From contig NZ_NPDQ01000009.1 in assembly GCF_002812125.1 (NCBI RefSeq), positions 69,345 to 133,344 on the forward strand: DNA of 64,000 nucleotides, given 5' to 3'. Both the position numbers and the translations under genes were made by a program. This DNA is from Leptospira brenneri. Its GTDB lineage: Bacteria > Spirochaetota > Leptospiria > Leptospirales > Leptospiraceae. Position 1 is the stretch's first letter; each line of letters begins with the position of its first letter. Positions 18,035 to 27,093 of the stretch are shown here, in pieces. A model generated the notes under the pieces. It was not told where the DNA came from. It did not search any database and worked only from the letters and a program-made list of their open reading frames with translations.

Positions 18035-19411
18035 ATGAATCGAAAACGTTTCCTACAAAAGCTGAGCGCTGTTACCATCGGGACTGGACTCATCCTTCCC
18101 CAAAAATCATTCGGACAAACCACAACAATAACGACTGCGGAAACCAAACCGAAGTCTAGCGGTGGAAAAAAAGCAATCGTCCTTGGTGGAGGTCTCTCTG
18201 GACTCTACTCTGCTTACCTCTTAAAACAAACAGGTTATGAAGTCACTGTGATCGAAAGAGGTGAGAAATTAGGTGGTCGGATTGCCACTTACGAAAATCC
18301 TACACTTGGAATCTTACAAGATTTAGGTGGCGAATGGATTGGAGAGGGACAATCTGATATCAAAAGTCTTGTCAAACAATTGAACCTTGACTTGATCTCA
18401 TCAAACGTAACAGACAGGTTCTCCCTTCAGAAATCCAGTGCCGATTTGTTAAAAATATCCCCGGCCTCCATTGAGACCTTGGACAAAGTCATTGAACTTC
18501 ATAAATCCTTGGGTACATCTCAAAAGCAAGGATTAGATAAAATCAATTTCTCGTCTTATGCTCGTTACCAAGGTTTGACCGAAGAAGAAATTCGTTCAAT
18601 GAACGACCTCTACCGAGTGATTCTAGGTGCTGACCTAAACCAAATTTCCAGCGAATCCGTGTTAGATGATCTATCGGCATTACAATCCGCCCTAAAACCA
18701 AAATTCCAAGTGAGCGGGGGTGCAGAACGAATCATCAAAGAACTCGCAGGTTCACTGAGAAATCAGGAAATCATTTTAGGTGATGCCGTAACCAAAGTCT
18801 CTCAACAAAAAAACCAAGTTTCTGTTGAATTGACTTCTGGTAGATCCATCAAAGGAAGTTTGATTGTTTGTTCTCTCCCAGCAGCCGCAGTTCTGGATAT
18901 CAAATGGACTCCGGGACTACCAAAGGATTTGATTTATTCTGCTCTTCGTATGCAAACAGGAAAAATTTCTAAAAATTTGAGTTTGGTAAAATCTAAGGAT
19001 TCTTTATCTAAGTTCTTTCTTTCAACCAATACGGCCGCAGAGACTTTGTATGTTTCGGAAGGAGCTATTGGAGTAAACGTAACAGCAGTTACTTCAATTA
19101 GCACAGGAGATAGAGCAACCCTTTTTGAAAAAGGAAGTGATCGTCAGAAAAAAAATCTAATGACATCTTCCTTGGAAGAAGTGGGTGAATTGGAATTATT
19201 ACTTGATTCCCCTTTTATCTTTCATAGTTTCCAAAAAACAACGGGACGAGCAGGATTTGTTTCTCTCTTTCCTCCTGGTAGCTTTGGAATCAAAGATGTT
19301 TGGGCAGAACCGTTTGAAAGGGTCTTCTTTGCTGGCGAACACTTAGCATTTCATACAGGAAGTATGGACTCTGCAGTGGCTTCTGCCATCCAAGCAGTGA
19401 GCAGAACCTAA
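18035..19411 (+). CDS. FAD-dependent amine oxidase-family protein, exported
   Basis: 458 residues. The N-terminus NRKRFLQKLSAVTIGTGLIL resembles a Tat signal peptide with an RK in place of the RR pair, fitting export of a folded flavoprotein. The FAD-binding motif follows: KAIVLGGGLSGLYSAYLLKQ (about residue 46), ERGEKLGGRI and DLGGEWIG. The C-terminus FFAGEHLAFHTGSMDSAVAS is the typical second FAD contact of monoamine oxidase-like proteins. The substrate is unknown. A GGGGA ribosome site precedes the ATG. Confidence 0.92.
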   Translation: MNRKRFLQKLSAVTIGTGLILPQKSFGQTTTITTAETKPKSSGGKKAIVLGGGLSGLYSAYLLKQTGYEVTVIERGEKLGGRIATYENPTLGILQDLGGEWIGEGQSDIKSLVKQLNLDLISSNVTDRFSLQKSSADLLKISPASIETLDKVIELHKSLGTSQKQGLDKINFSSYARYQGLTEEEIRSMNDLYRVILGADLNQISSESVLDDLSALQSALKPKFQVSGGAERIIKELAGSLRNQEIILGDAVTKVSQQKNQVSVELTSGRSIKGSLIVCSLPAAAVLDIKWTPGLPKDLIYSALRMQTGKISKNLSLVKSKDSLSKFFLSTNTAAETLYVSEGAIGVNVTAVTSISTGDRATLFEKGSDRQKKNLMTSSLEEVGELELLLDSPFIFHSFQKTTGRAGFVSLFPPGSFGIKDVWAEPFERVFFAGEHLAFHTGSMDSAVASAIQAVSRT

Positions 19412-19412
19412 A

Positions 19413-20525
19413 TTATGTACTTTTTAATCCGAAGAGAAACCTAAGAGGTTTTATCTTTCGGATTAAAAACTCATATAGAAAGAAACTCAGAACTAAAACA
19501 ACCAAGATATGTAATAAGAATTTAGTCCAAATTCCCCAGCCCAAATTTCTCACCCAAAATGCATAGACCAAAGAAATAGGATGGTGGACCAAATAAATCG
19601 GAAGACTTGCTTCAATCAGATAAGATCCGAGTTTCCCGTCTTTGTTTCCAAAAGATTGAAAAACAAAAACAAGAAAGTTAGTCCATAAAAAAGGAGATAA
19701 AACCCATAAAAAGATATGGGATGCTCTGATCCAAACATTTACATACTGAAAGTAGATCCAAAGAGGATCTTCAATTTCCATATCTTTAAAAACTAAATAA
19801 ACCAATAGAGCCCAAAGAAAAATGGCTCCAACTTTCATTTTAGAACTTTGATCCACAAAAAGAATGGTTCTCCAATGATAACAAAATACTCCCGAAATAA
19901 AAAAGGAGAACTGAAATACAAAGGTGAGTTTGAATATCCCGTAATAAGATTCTCCTTTTCCTATTTGAGTATGAGAGAGAAAAACGAATAGGAAACAAAA
20001 ACTAACAAGAAATAATTGCTTATAAAAACCTTCTGGTATCTTTTCCCAAAACTTTGCCTTGAAAAAAGATTTAGGGATCAAACTGTAAAGTAAACTAAAA
20101 CAAAATAAGTCCACTAGAAACCAAATATGTGAGTGTTGGAAATTTTCTTTTGAAAAAAAATATTCTAGAAAAGAAAGGATTTCTATCTTAGGACTTCTGA
20201 TTCGTTCCGTAAGATAATACTGGATGGGAGCAAGAAAAATAAGGCCAAAAATGGTAGGAACGAGTACACGTTTAAACCTTGCTTCCAAATAGAACTGAGA
20301 ACCTTTTTTCTCCCAAACCATAGCGGAAAAAAAACCAGAAATCATATAAAACATAGGCATCCGATAACTATGGATCCAATAACAGAAATAGGAAAGAAGA
20401 TCACTTCGATTCTCATCTTGAATCGCGTATTTGATATCCGAAGCATACACAATGGCCGCATGAAAAACAATCCCAAGTAGAAGTGCAAAGGATCGTAAAT
20501 TGTCTAGGTAAACCAATCTTCCCAT
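19413..20525 (-). CDS. Acyltransferase-3 family membrane protein
   Basis: 370 residues with about ten membrane helices. GRLVYLDNLRSFALLLGIVFHA at the start (Arg and His of the family) and YRMPMFYMISGFFSA near residue 55 are signatures of the acyltransferase-3/OpgC group. These enzymes add acetyl or succinyl groups to sugars of surface glycans or to glucans at the membrane. The substrate cannot be inferred. It ends one base after the converging amine oxidase gene, with no terminator room between them. Confidence 0.9.
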   Translation of the reverse strand: MGRLVYLDNLRSFALLLGIVFHAAIVYASDIKYAIQDENRSDLLSYFCYWIHSYRMPMFYMISGFFSAMVWEKKGSQFYLEARFKRVLVPTIFGLIFLAPIQYYLTERIRSPKIEILSFLEYFFSKENFQHSHIWFLVDLFCFSLLYSLIPKSFFKAKFWEKIPEGFYKQLFLVSFCFLFVFLSHTQIGKGESYYGIFKLTFVFQFSFFISGVFCYHWRTILFVDQSSKMKVGAIFLWALLVYLVFKDMEIEDPLWIYFQYVNVWIRASHIFLWVLSPFLWTNFLVFVFQSFGNKDGKLGSYLIEASLPIYLVHHPISLVYAFWVRNLGWGIWTKFLLHILVVLVLSFFLYEFLIRKIKPLRFLFGLKST

Positions 20526-20574
20526 TCCTCCATCTTTTTCTTGACGAAGGGAAAAAAACAGATTTTTTTAAATT

Positions 20575-20868
20575 ATGACGGATACTCCCTCCGATTCATT
20601 TTTTTCCGATATCAGCGATGAAGAAATTGCTCGGGAAAGAAGGAAGGCGAAAGAACTAAAAACCAGTGCTTGGTGGAAGAACAAACGTTCTTCCGGAATC
20701 TGCCATTACTGTGGCAAAAAATTCAAAGTGGAAGAATTGACCATGGACCACCTAATACCACTTATCCGAGGAGGAAAATCAGTCAAAGCCAATTTAGTTC
20801 CAGCTTGCAAAGAATGTAATTTCAAAAAAAAACACAGCCTCCCTTTTGAGAAGGAGTTCTTTTCCTAA
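20575..20868 (+). CDS. HNH endonuclease-domain protein
   Basis: 97 residues. The HNH zinc-finger fold is clear: CHYCGKKF (first Cys pair), LTMDHLIPLIRGG (catalytic Asp-His), NLVPACKECNFKKK (Asn plus second Cys pair). Stand-alone proteins of this size are common in bacteria and rarely characterised; nuclease activity is inferred from intact motifs. No toxin-like partner is obvious, although the stop overlaps the start of the acidic protein next to it (TAATG), so the two are probably translated together. Confidence 0.92.
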   Translation: MTDTPSDSFFSDISDEEIARERRKAKELKTSAWWKNKRSSGICHYCGKKFKVEELTMDHLIPLIRGGKSVKANLVPACKECNFKKKHSLPFEKEFFS

Positions 20869-21233
20869 TGGATATGAAGGATTTAGGATTCCAAGCAGAC
20901 GATTTTCTTCCTAGTCGAGTCACTGAAGAAATCGATCTTGTGGATGAAAAGGGAAACAATTACCAATGGGAAGTGTTTTATTCCTTTTCACAAATGGGAA
21001 ATGATTACCTGGTTTTTATCCCTTCCACAGAACAAGAGTTCCAATTTGTGAATGTAGAAATGGACGATCCTGATTCTGATGTTCCTGGTTACATTGTCAT
21101 GCGGATTGGACAAGACGAGTCAGGGGAAGAAATTTTAGAAGAAATTCTAGATGAAGACGAACTAGAAGAAATTCGTGAATATGTAGAAGATGAAATTGGA
21201 CTTGTCGGCCAATTTCTCAACCGGGAGGAATGA
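20868..21233 (+). CDS. Small acidic protein, DUF1292-like
   Basis: 121 residues, strongly acidic at the C-terminus (EEILEEILDEDELEEIREYVEDE). The centre, LVDEKGNNYQWEVFYSFSQMGNDYLVFIP, resembles the small-protein family DUF1292 (also related to DUF3727), whose role is unknown. It is translationally coupled to the HNH gene. Its last 17 bp overlap the converging maoC-like gene. Its acidity next to an HNH nuclease suggests an immunity or DNA-mimic role only as speculation. Confidence 0.75.
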   Translation: MDMKDLGFQADDFLPSRVTEEIDLVDEKGNNYQWEVFYSFSQMGNDYLVFIPSTEQEFQFVNVEMDDPDSDVPGYIVMRIGQDESGEEILEEILDEDELEEIREYVEDEIGLVGQFLNREE

Positions 21234-21639
21234 CAAGAGTTTCCCCTTTACTTACCACTTCCGATTTTTGATTGATCCAAACAATTTTCATTTTTATCGC
21301 TTTCAAACGTTCTACCTTTTCTACAACTTCCACGAGACAAGTGATTGTATCTCCAAAATAAACTGGTTTTCGAAATTTGGTTGTGGTTTCTAGTGCAACG
21401 GTCCCGAGGCCAGGTAACTTCATCCCGAGAACTGGAGCGAGTAATGATGCAGCAAGCCCCCCGTGTGCAATCCTTGTTCCAAAGTTTGTTGTTTTTGCAT
21501 ACTCTTCATCTACATGTAATGGATTAAAATCACCGCTAATCCCTGCAAATAAATACACATCGGTTTCAGAAATGGTTTTAGTAAAGGACGCGGAATCTCC
21601 AATTTGAATTTCTGAAAAACTTTTACCCTTTTGATACAT
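21217..21639 (-). CDS. MaoC-like (R)-specific enoyl-CoA hydratase
   Basis: 140 residues, the length of single hot-dog PhaJ-type hydratases. The catalytic signature GISGDFNPLHVDEEYA (Asp...His) and RIAHGGLAASLL are intact. It hydrates trans-2-enoyl-CoA to (R)-3-hydroxyacyl-CoA, feeding beta-oxidation intermediates to other uses. It is the last gene of a minus-strand operon with an acyl-CoA ligase, an acyl-CoA dehydrogenase and a histidine kinase; its start lies 17 bp inside the kinase 3' end, implying coupled translation. Confidence 0.93.
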   Translation of the reverse strand: MYQKGKSFSEIQIGDSASFTKTISETDVYLFAGISGDFNPLHVDEEYAKTTNFGTRIAHGGLAASLLAPVLGMKLPGLGTVALETTTKFRKPVYFGDTITCLVEVVEKVERLKAIKMKIVWINQKSEVVSKGETLVIPPG

Positions 21640-22888
21640 TCGAATTTTCCTTAGGAATTACTTTTTTTGGTGAAAAGGCAAAATGATAAAAAATACCTTC
21701 ACCTGGTTTTGAAGAACATTCCACCTCACGGCCGTTCATCTGACTGCATAACGAAAAAATAACAGATAAACCGATTGATTCTGCTTTTCTATAATTAAAA
21801 TCGGGAGGGAAACCAATTCCATTGTCTCTGTATTTTAATTCATAATTAAATTGATCAGTAACAATAAAGTCTATTTTAATGAGTGCATCCGGTTTACCTT
21901 TAGAAAAGGCATGTCGAAAACTATTCGTCAGCATTTCAGTGATCATCAGTCCCATAGGAATTGCATCGACAATATTAAACTCTAATTTTTGGATATCAAG
22001 TTCTATACTGATATCGGTCCGCATGTACATTAGTTTGATATTTTCAACAAGGCTCGTGATGTAGTCTACAGAACTAAGGCCAGATAAATTTTTGCTACTA
22101 TATAACTTTTCATGAACAAGAGCAATTGCTTTGATTCTTACGATACTTTGTTCTAAAATATCTGCTGTTTCCCGGGGAGAAGAGTACACTTGCAATTGTA
22201 AAAAAGAAATAACTACCGCTAAATTATTTTTGACCCTATGGTGAACTTCCGTAAGTAATGTTTCATTTTCTTTTAAAGACCGTTCTAGTTTGGATTGGTT
22301 TTCCATATAACTCGTCATATCAGTGATGATGGCAACTGCTTTGTTCGCACTGCCATCTCTAGCCGGAATGAAAAGTCTATGTTCCAATGCCCATTTGATC
22401 TGGCCATCCAACCTTCGAATCCGATATAAAAGTCCGGTATGGTTCTCTCGTAATTGGTTCATCCAAATATTTGTCATTCGATCTCTATCAGATTCATGAA
22501 CTCGTTCCATCAATAGTTCGGGATGACTAATGATTTCTTTGGTTGGAATATCAAAAAGACGAGAAACTTGTTCACTTAAGAAATCAATTTTCCAAGTATC
22601 CAAATTGAAAACGATAGCAGCATCTTCAATCCGCTCCAAAATCACTTTAAAAAGTTGATCAGATTCTACTTTTTCAAAAAGAACTCGCCTTTGCCTTTGT
22701 AATTCCCTAACAAGTAATACAAAGATAATCACGGCAGAGATAGTAACAAATCCCCAACCTTTCAGGCTTTGGAATTTACGAATTTCCTCACTTGAATCAA
22801 AGAGAAGAGAGATTGTATAGTCCGAAAAATAAATCCAGATGTAGCCGAATAACAAATAAAAAAATGCGATTCGGCTAGCAGCTTTCAT
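21623..22888 (-). CDS. PAS-containing sensor histidine kinase (HisKA_2 type)
   Basis: 421 residues. Two membrane helices (about 7-29 and 43-62) enclose a short external loop, so there is almost no periplasmic sensor. A PAS domain follows (about 80-200; FNLDTWKIDFLSEQVSRLF). The kinase core is the HisKA_2 type: EVHHRVKNNLAVVISFLQLQ holds the phospho-His (about 214), then MLTNSFRHAF (N-box) and DNGIGFPPDF (G-box). It starts three bases after the acyl-CoA dehydrogenase stop and its end overlaps the maoC-like gene, so it is embedded in a lipid operon. No response regulator is adjacent. Confidence 0.93.
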   Translation of the reverse strand: MKAASRIAFFYLLFGYIWIYFSDYTISLLFDSSEEIRKFQSLKGWGFVTISAVIIFVLLVRELQRQRRVLFEKVESDQLFKVILERIEDAAIVFNLDTWKIDFLSEQVSRLFDIPTKEIISHPELLMERVHESDRDRMTNIWMNQLRENHTGLLYRIRRLDGQIKWALEHRLFIPARDGSANKAVAIITDMTSYMENQSKLERSLKENETLLTEVHHRVKNNLAVVISFLQLQVYSSPRETADILEQSIVRIKAIALVHEKLYSSKNLSGLSSVDYITSLVENIKLMYMRTDISIELDIQKLEFNIVDAIPMGLMITEMLTNSFRHAFSKGKPDALIKIDFIVTDQFNYELKYRDNGIGFPPDFNYRKAESIGLSVIFSLCSQMNGREVECSSKPGEGIFYHFAFSPKKVIPKENSNVSKG

Positions 22889-22891
22889 TGG

Positions 22892-24466
22892 CTATAGAAG
22901 ATCCTGTAGTGACCCGAAACGCAAATGTACAGTTTCCTCAATTGATTTACCCAATTGGGAATAGTAATTCCACAACCTTTCCAGTTGTGCGGGAACATAA
23001 TTTGAAAGTCGACTGAAGGACATAAGATATTTCCCCACAAGATAATACGAAAGTAACTTTCGATCCATCAATTTTTCATCTAAAGTATAGTATTCTGAAG
23101 ATTTATGAGTGTCAATTTCAGACAATGAAAGGATCACAAATATGGACAAAATGTCTGCAAAGGCAAATTCAACGGACTGATGTTTTTTTCGATTTGGTTC
23201 GGCGTCCATAGAAAGGATCATATCAAAAAGTACGTTTTGAATCTGATCAGCCAAACTAGATGCAGAGGAAATCTTCGAAAATTCACTTTGAAACTTTTCT
23301 TTCCCTGGATACAAAGAGGAAATGATGGAACGTTGGATTTCGCTGGTCCCCCCACCAATCGTTCCCAGTTTTACATCTCTGTAAAATCGTTCCACCGAGT
23401 ATTCTTTCATATACCCATATCCACCGAATAATTGAACCGCATCCTTAGCGACATCTTCTGCAATTTCAGAAGAGATCAGTTTTCCTAAACTACTTTCCAA
23501 TGGAGAAGAAATTCCTTTATCTTTTCTTTCTGCAACCCAATAGATAAGTCTTCTTGCCGCTTGGATGTAAACCCAGTTACGAACTAAAATATCACGCATT
23601 CCATAAAAATTTGAAATTGGTTTTCCGAATTGAATTCTTTCATTGGCATAACGTAGGCCTTTACGAAAACAAAATTCCATTGCCCCAGCAAGGCCTGCCA
23701 CAAACACAGTTCTTTCCCATTCTAAAGTCTCTTTACCAATTCGCATAAAACCCGTATTGATTGGTCCGAGTAAATTTTCCTTAGGAATGACCATATCTTC
23801 AAACACAAGTTCTGCGGTCATAGAAGTATGATGTCCTAGTTTTTTTAAAACTTTACTTACCTTAAATCCAGGTGTATGATTTTCTACAATAAAGGCAGAG
23901 ATCCCCATTGGTCCTCTTCCTTTTTCAGAAGTCCTTGCCATCACGATAAACACCTGTCCGACGGGACCATTGGTGATATACATTTTCGTTCCGTTTAATT
24001 TCCATCCACCTTCCACTTCTTCAGCCTTTGTGAGAAGAGAAGCGGCATCAGACCCTGAAGCAGGTTCTGTTAAAGCAAACCCTGCCATCCATTCTCCTGA
24101 TGAAAGTTTTGGAAGGTATTTTGATTTTTGTTCTTTGGTTCCTTGGAAAATAATAGGCATGGTTCCAATCACCAAATGAGCAACCCAAGATAAACCCATT
24201 CCTCCATCCAAACTTCCAGAAGCAAAAGCATCTGTTGCGATGGAACATTGTAAACAACTCGCTCCTTCCCCACCATATTCAGATGGAATGGTAAGCCCGG
24301 TAAGCCCCGCCTTACTAAACTCCTTCCATAATTCGTCTGACCAAATTTCTTTTTCATCTCGTTCTTCCGCAGATGGAAATACTTTATCTTCTGAAAATTG
24401 GAAAACGGTATTGTAAAAACTTCTTTCCTCCTCATTCAAATAGGGATTCAGTTTTGGGTGTATCAT
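22892..24466 (-). CDS. Acyl-CoA dehydrogenase
   Basis: 524 residues, somewhat longer than the usual 380-400 because of a C-terminal extension of about 120 residues (after SSLYPGKEKF). Family motifs include GFALTEPASGSDAASL (FAD/substrate), ITNGPVGQVFIVMAR, and KLGTIGGGTSEIQRSII near residue 390. The position that is catalytic Glu in medium-chain enzymes is Gly here, as in LCAD/isovaleryl-type enzymes that use a Glu elsewhere. It oxidises acyl-CoA to enoyl-CoA, passing electrons to EtfAB (encoded at 2.4-4.2 kb). The start overlaps the ligase stop by 4 bp. Confidence 0.95.
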   Translation of the reverse strand: MIHPKLNPYLNEEERSFYNTVFQFSEDKVFPSAEERDEKEIWSDELWKEFSKAGLTGLTIPSEYGGEGASCLQCSIATDAFASGSLDGGMGLSWVAHLVIGTMPIIFQGTKEQKSKYLPKLSSGEWMAGFALTEPASGSDAASLLTKAEEVEGGWKLNGTKMYITNGPVGQVFIVMARTSEKGRGPMGISAFIVENHTPGFKVSKVLKKLGHHTSMTAELVFEDMVIPKENLLGPINTGFMRIGKETLEWERTVFVAGLAGAMEFCFRKGLRYANERIQFGKPISNFYGMRDILVRNWVYIQAARRLIYWVAERKDKGISSPLESSLGKLISSEIAEDVAKDAVQLFGGYGYMKEYSVERFYRDVKLGTIGGGTSEIQRSIISSLYPGKEKFQSEFSKISSASSLADQIQNVLFDMILSMDAEPNRKKHQSVEFAFADILSIFVILSLSEIDTHKSSEYYTLDEKLMDRKLLSYYLVGKYLMSFSRLSNYVPAQLERLWNYYSQLGKSIEETVHLRFGSLQDLL

Positions 24467-26364
24467 TGGTAAATTCCTTCAATTTGTTTTGAAAATACAT
24501 CCGAAATGACATTTCGCTTCATTTTCAAAGTTCGTGTCATTTCGACATCGGGATCAAAGGGTCGCGGAACCACATAAAAATTGTTAGCTGGAACCATTTC
24601 AAATCCTTTGAATCCGTTTTCGCGTGAGATAATTCGTGAGATTTCTGAGCGGTATAATTCTCGAACTTTTGGAAGCGAATTCCACTCCCCCGCTTTTTCC
24701 TTGGAAATTCCGGGAATTTTTGTTTCGACTGCTTCGAAATTGGGAACGATGAGAGCGCCTAAAGTTTTTTTATCATGACCCACAACCATCACTTGATCAA
24801 TAAAAGGAGAGGTTAGAAGTTTATCTTCAATAGGAATGGGTTCTACGTTTTCACCACCGATGAGAGCAATGGTGTCTTTCGAACGACCAGCAAACACAAG
24901 TTCGTTTCTATGAGAAATCATCATAAGATCTCCTGTATCAAAAAAACCTTCTGAATCAAAAACAACTTGGTTGAGCTCTGGACGTTTATAATAACCTTTT
25001 AAGATTTGTTTGGATTTGATCCAAAGGGTTCCTTTGGCCCCTACTTCCGTTACAAGTTTTCCCGTTTCATCCTTCAAACGAATTTGGTAACCAGCGATGG
25101 GAATTCCGACAGTTCCTTTTGTTGGTTTGGTGTTCGAACGAATGGAAACAACCGCAGAAGTTTCTGTCATTCCATAACCTTCTAAAACTTTAAGTCCAAT
25201 TGCAGATAGAAATCCATCCACTACACTCGGGAGAGCAGAACCTGCAGAAATACAAATTCTGATTCTACCACCTAACGCCTTATGAATTGCAGAAAAAATT
25301 TGAGTGCTTAGGAGTTTTAGGGGAGATAAAAATACCAAAATAATGAAGGCATAGGTTCTCTTTGAAAAAGAAACAAAGAAATTTGGTTTTTTGATTTCAA
25401 ATTCAAATCCAAAACACATGGCATAGTAATGGGCCCACGTGGCTCCTAGTTTCAAAAAGAAATGAAATAACTTTTCTTTAAACCCACCTTCTTTGGCAAC
25501 CTTGGCAATGATTCCATTATAAACTGATTCCCAAATTCTAGGAACAGAAGGAAAAATAGTGGGTCGAAAGTCTCGAAGATCATCCTTTAAAGAAGACATG
25601 TTCGAAACTAAAAAATCAATCCCAAGAAAGATGGTGGCATATTCGATCGCTCTCTCAAAGGCATGCCAAGGAGGGAGTAAACTCACCGCATTGTCACTCG
25701 AATTCATATCCAATCTAGAGATGGTATTTTGAATAGCGGTGATCCAACCTTTTTGCGAAAGCATCACACCTTTGGGATTTCCGGTAGTTCCTGAAGTATA
25801 AATCAAAGTGGCTAATGCATCAGGATCAGTTTCTTCGATCCTTGCATTTAAACTTTGTTTGCCGTCTTTACTCCATCTCTCTTTTCCTCTACTGACAACA
25901 CCTGCAATAGAATTTTCACCCGTATACAATTCCCCTTGGTCAGTTTCTAAAATTAAAATTTGTTTTAAATGAGGAAGATCACCTAACAGATCATCGATGC
26001 GTTTTTTATCCTTAGGTTTTTGAACCACGAGGTATTTGGCTTCTGAATGATTGAGAATATAAAGAATTTCTTCTCGAACGATGTCCGTTCCTCTGGGGAC
26101 AACAACAGCTCCCGAGGTAAGGATGGCTATATCTGTGCGGAGCCAATTCACTGTGGCATCACAGAAAAAACCAATCCGGTCTCCCACTTCTACGCCAAGA
26201 TCAATCAAACCCAAAGTCAAGTGGTCGACAAACTGCTTCAAATCTCCAAAACTGATTCCAGGAAATTCATGAGCAGAACTTCGTTTCCGAAAGGAAACTT
26301 TGTTTGGGAGAGTTTCTGCGACGTGGGCGAGTGCCTGATAGAGGTTTTCGTAGTTTTGGATCAT
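24463..26364 (-). CDS. Long-chain fatty acid-CoA ligase (FadD15-like)
   Basis: 633 residues from ATG 26,364, preceded by AAAGG at eight bases; an upstream ATG (26,421) would add 19 residues not typical of the family. The AMP-binding motif is LIYTSGTTGNPKGVML (about residue 185), followed by EGYGMTETSAVVSIRS and FFDTGDLMMI. It activates fatty acids to acyl-CoA with ATP. A hydrophobic segment near residue 325 (AFIILVFLSPLKLL) suits membrane association. It is the first gene of the minus-strand fatty-acid operon. Confidence 0.95.
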   Translation of the reverse strand: MIQNYENLYQALAHVAETLPNKVSFRKRSSAHEFPGISFGDLKQFVDHLTLGLIDLGVEVGDRIGFFCDATVNWLRTDIAILTSGAVVVPRGTDIVREEILYILNHSEAKYLVVQKPKDKKRIDDLLGDLPHLKQILILETDQGELYTGENSIAGVVSRGKERWSKDGKQSLNARIEETDPDALATLIYTSGTTGNPKGVMLSQKGWITAIQNTISRLDMNSSDNAVSLLPPWHAFERAIEYATIFLGIDFLVSNMSSLKDDLRDFRPTIFPSVPRIWESVYNGIIAKVAKEGGFKEKLFHFFLKLGATWAHYYAMCFGFEFEIKKPNFFVSFSKRTYAFIILVFLSPLKLLSTQIFSAIHKALGGRIRICISAGSALPSVVDGFLSAIGLKVLEGYGMTETSAVVSIRSNTKPTKGTVGIPIAGYQIRLKDETGKLVTEVGAKGTLWIKSKQILKGYYKRPELNQVVFDSEGFFDTGDLMMISHRNELVFAGRSKDTIALIGGENVEPIPIEDKLLTSPFIDQVMVVGHDKKTLGALIVPNFEAVETKIPGISKEKAGEWNSLPKVRELYRSEISRIISRENGFKGFEMVPANNFYVVPRPFDPDVEMTRTLKMKRNVISDVFSKQIEGIYQ

Positions 26365-26484
26365 AGATTTACCTTTCGTGTTTGGAATCTTTCCAGAAAT
26401 GTAGGTTGGATAAAAAACCACTGTTCGTTTTTTGCAAGTTTTTTCTTATTTTTGACAAACTTTTCAGAAAGGTAGGGCATAATT

Positions 26485-27084
26485 ATGTTCTTTTGGATCC
26501 ATGATGGGAGGATTTCCCCTAATCCACCGACTTCTTACGCAGATCGCGTGCATAAAATCCATCCGGGAGGGAAGAATGCGCCCATCTCCGGCGAGGGAGA
26601 AGGAAGTTCTCTTTCCCACCAGACTTCCTTTTTACACCGTCCTCCTGGGGACGTTTACAAGGAATCCGCAGGACAAACGGAAAAAACGGTCTATTTTCTC
26701 CATGAAATCATGTCGACCCCGGTCTTAACGTTGCCATCCACGGAAACCATCTCCAACTGTTTGGATTTTATGTTAGAAAAAAGGATCCGTCATCTCCCCA
26801 TCACCAATGAAAAAGGAATTCTTGTTGGTTTTGTCTCTGATCGAGACATCTTAGAAAAAAGTAAGTCCTACGAGCGGGATTGGCCTATTTCCGATATCAT
26901 GACAAAGCGCGTGTTAGCCGGTTCACCAGGAGCAGAAATTCGAGGAGTCACACAAGTGCTTTTAGAAGAAAGAATTGGATGTATTCCTGTTGTAAATGAC
27001 GATAATCATCCTATTGGGATGATCACAAGATCGGATTTACTCCGCCTCCTTTTGAAATATCCAAATTTGAATATCATCGCGTAA
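26485..27084 (+). CDS. Two-CBS-domain protein with N-terminal extension
   Basis: 199 residues. Two CBS domains follow one another (about 72-130, beginning HEIMSTPVLTLPSTETI, and 133-199, beginning ISDIMTKRVLAG). Each carries the adenosine-nucleotide-site pattern (VGFVSDRDIL; IGMITRSDLL). The first 70 residues are a Pro/Gly/His-rich extension (PGGKNAPISGEGEG) of unknown purpose. CBS pairs usually sense AMP or ATP and regulate an attached partner; the sodium symporter gene begins nine bases downstream and is a candidate partner. A GGTAGGG sequence precedes the start. Confidence 0.88.
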   Translation: MFFWIHDGRISPNPPTSYADRVHKIHPGGKNAPISGEGEGSSLSHQTSFLHRPPGDVYKESAGQTEKTVYFLHEIMSTPVLTLPSTETISNCLDFMLEKRIRHLPITNEKGILVGFVSDRDILEKSKSYERDWPISDIMTKRVLAGSPGAEIRGVTQVLLEERIGCIPVVNDDNHPIGMITRSDLLRLLLKYPNLNIIA

Positions 27085-27093
27085 AGGAAATTT

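Noticed and set aside
26452..26483. TTGACA and CATAAT before the CBS gene
   Set aside because: Spacing is 20 bp and the -10 abuts the start codon.
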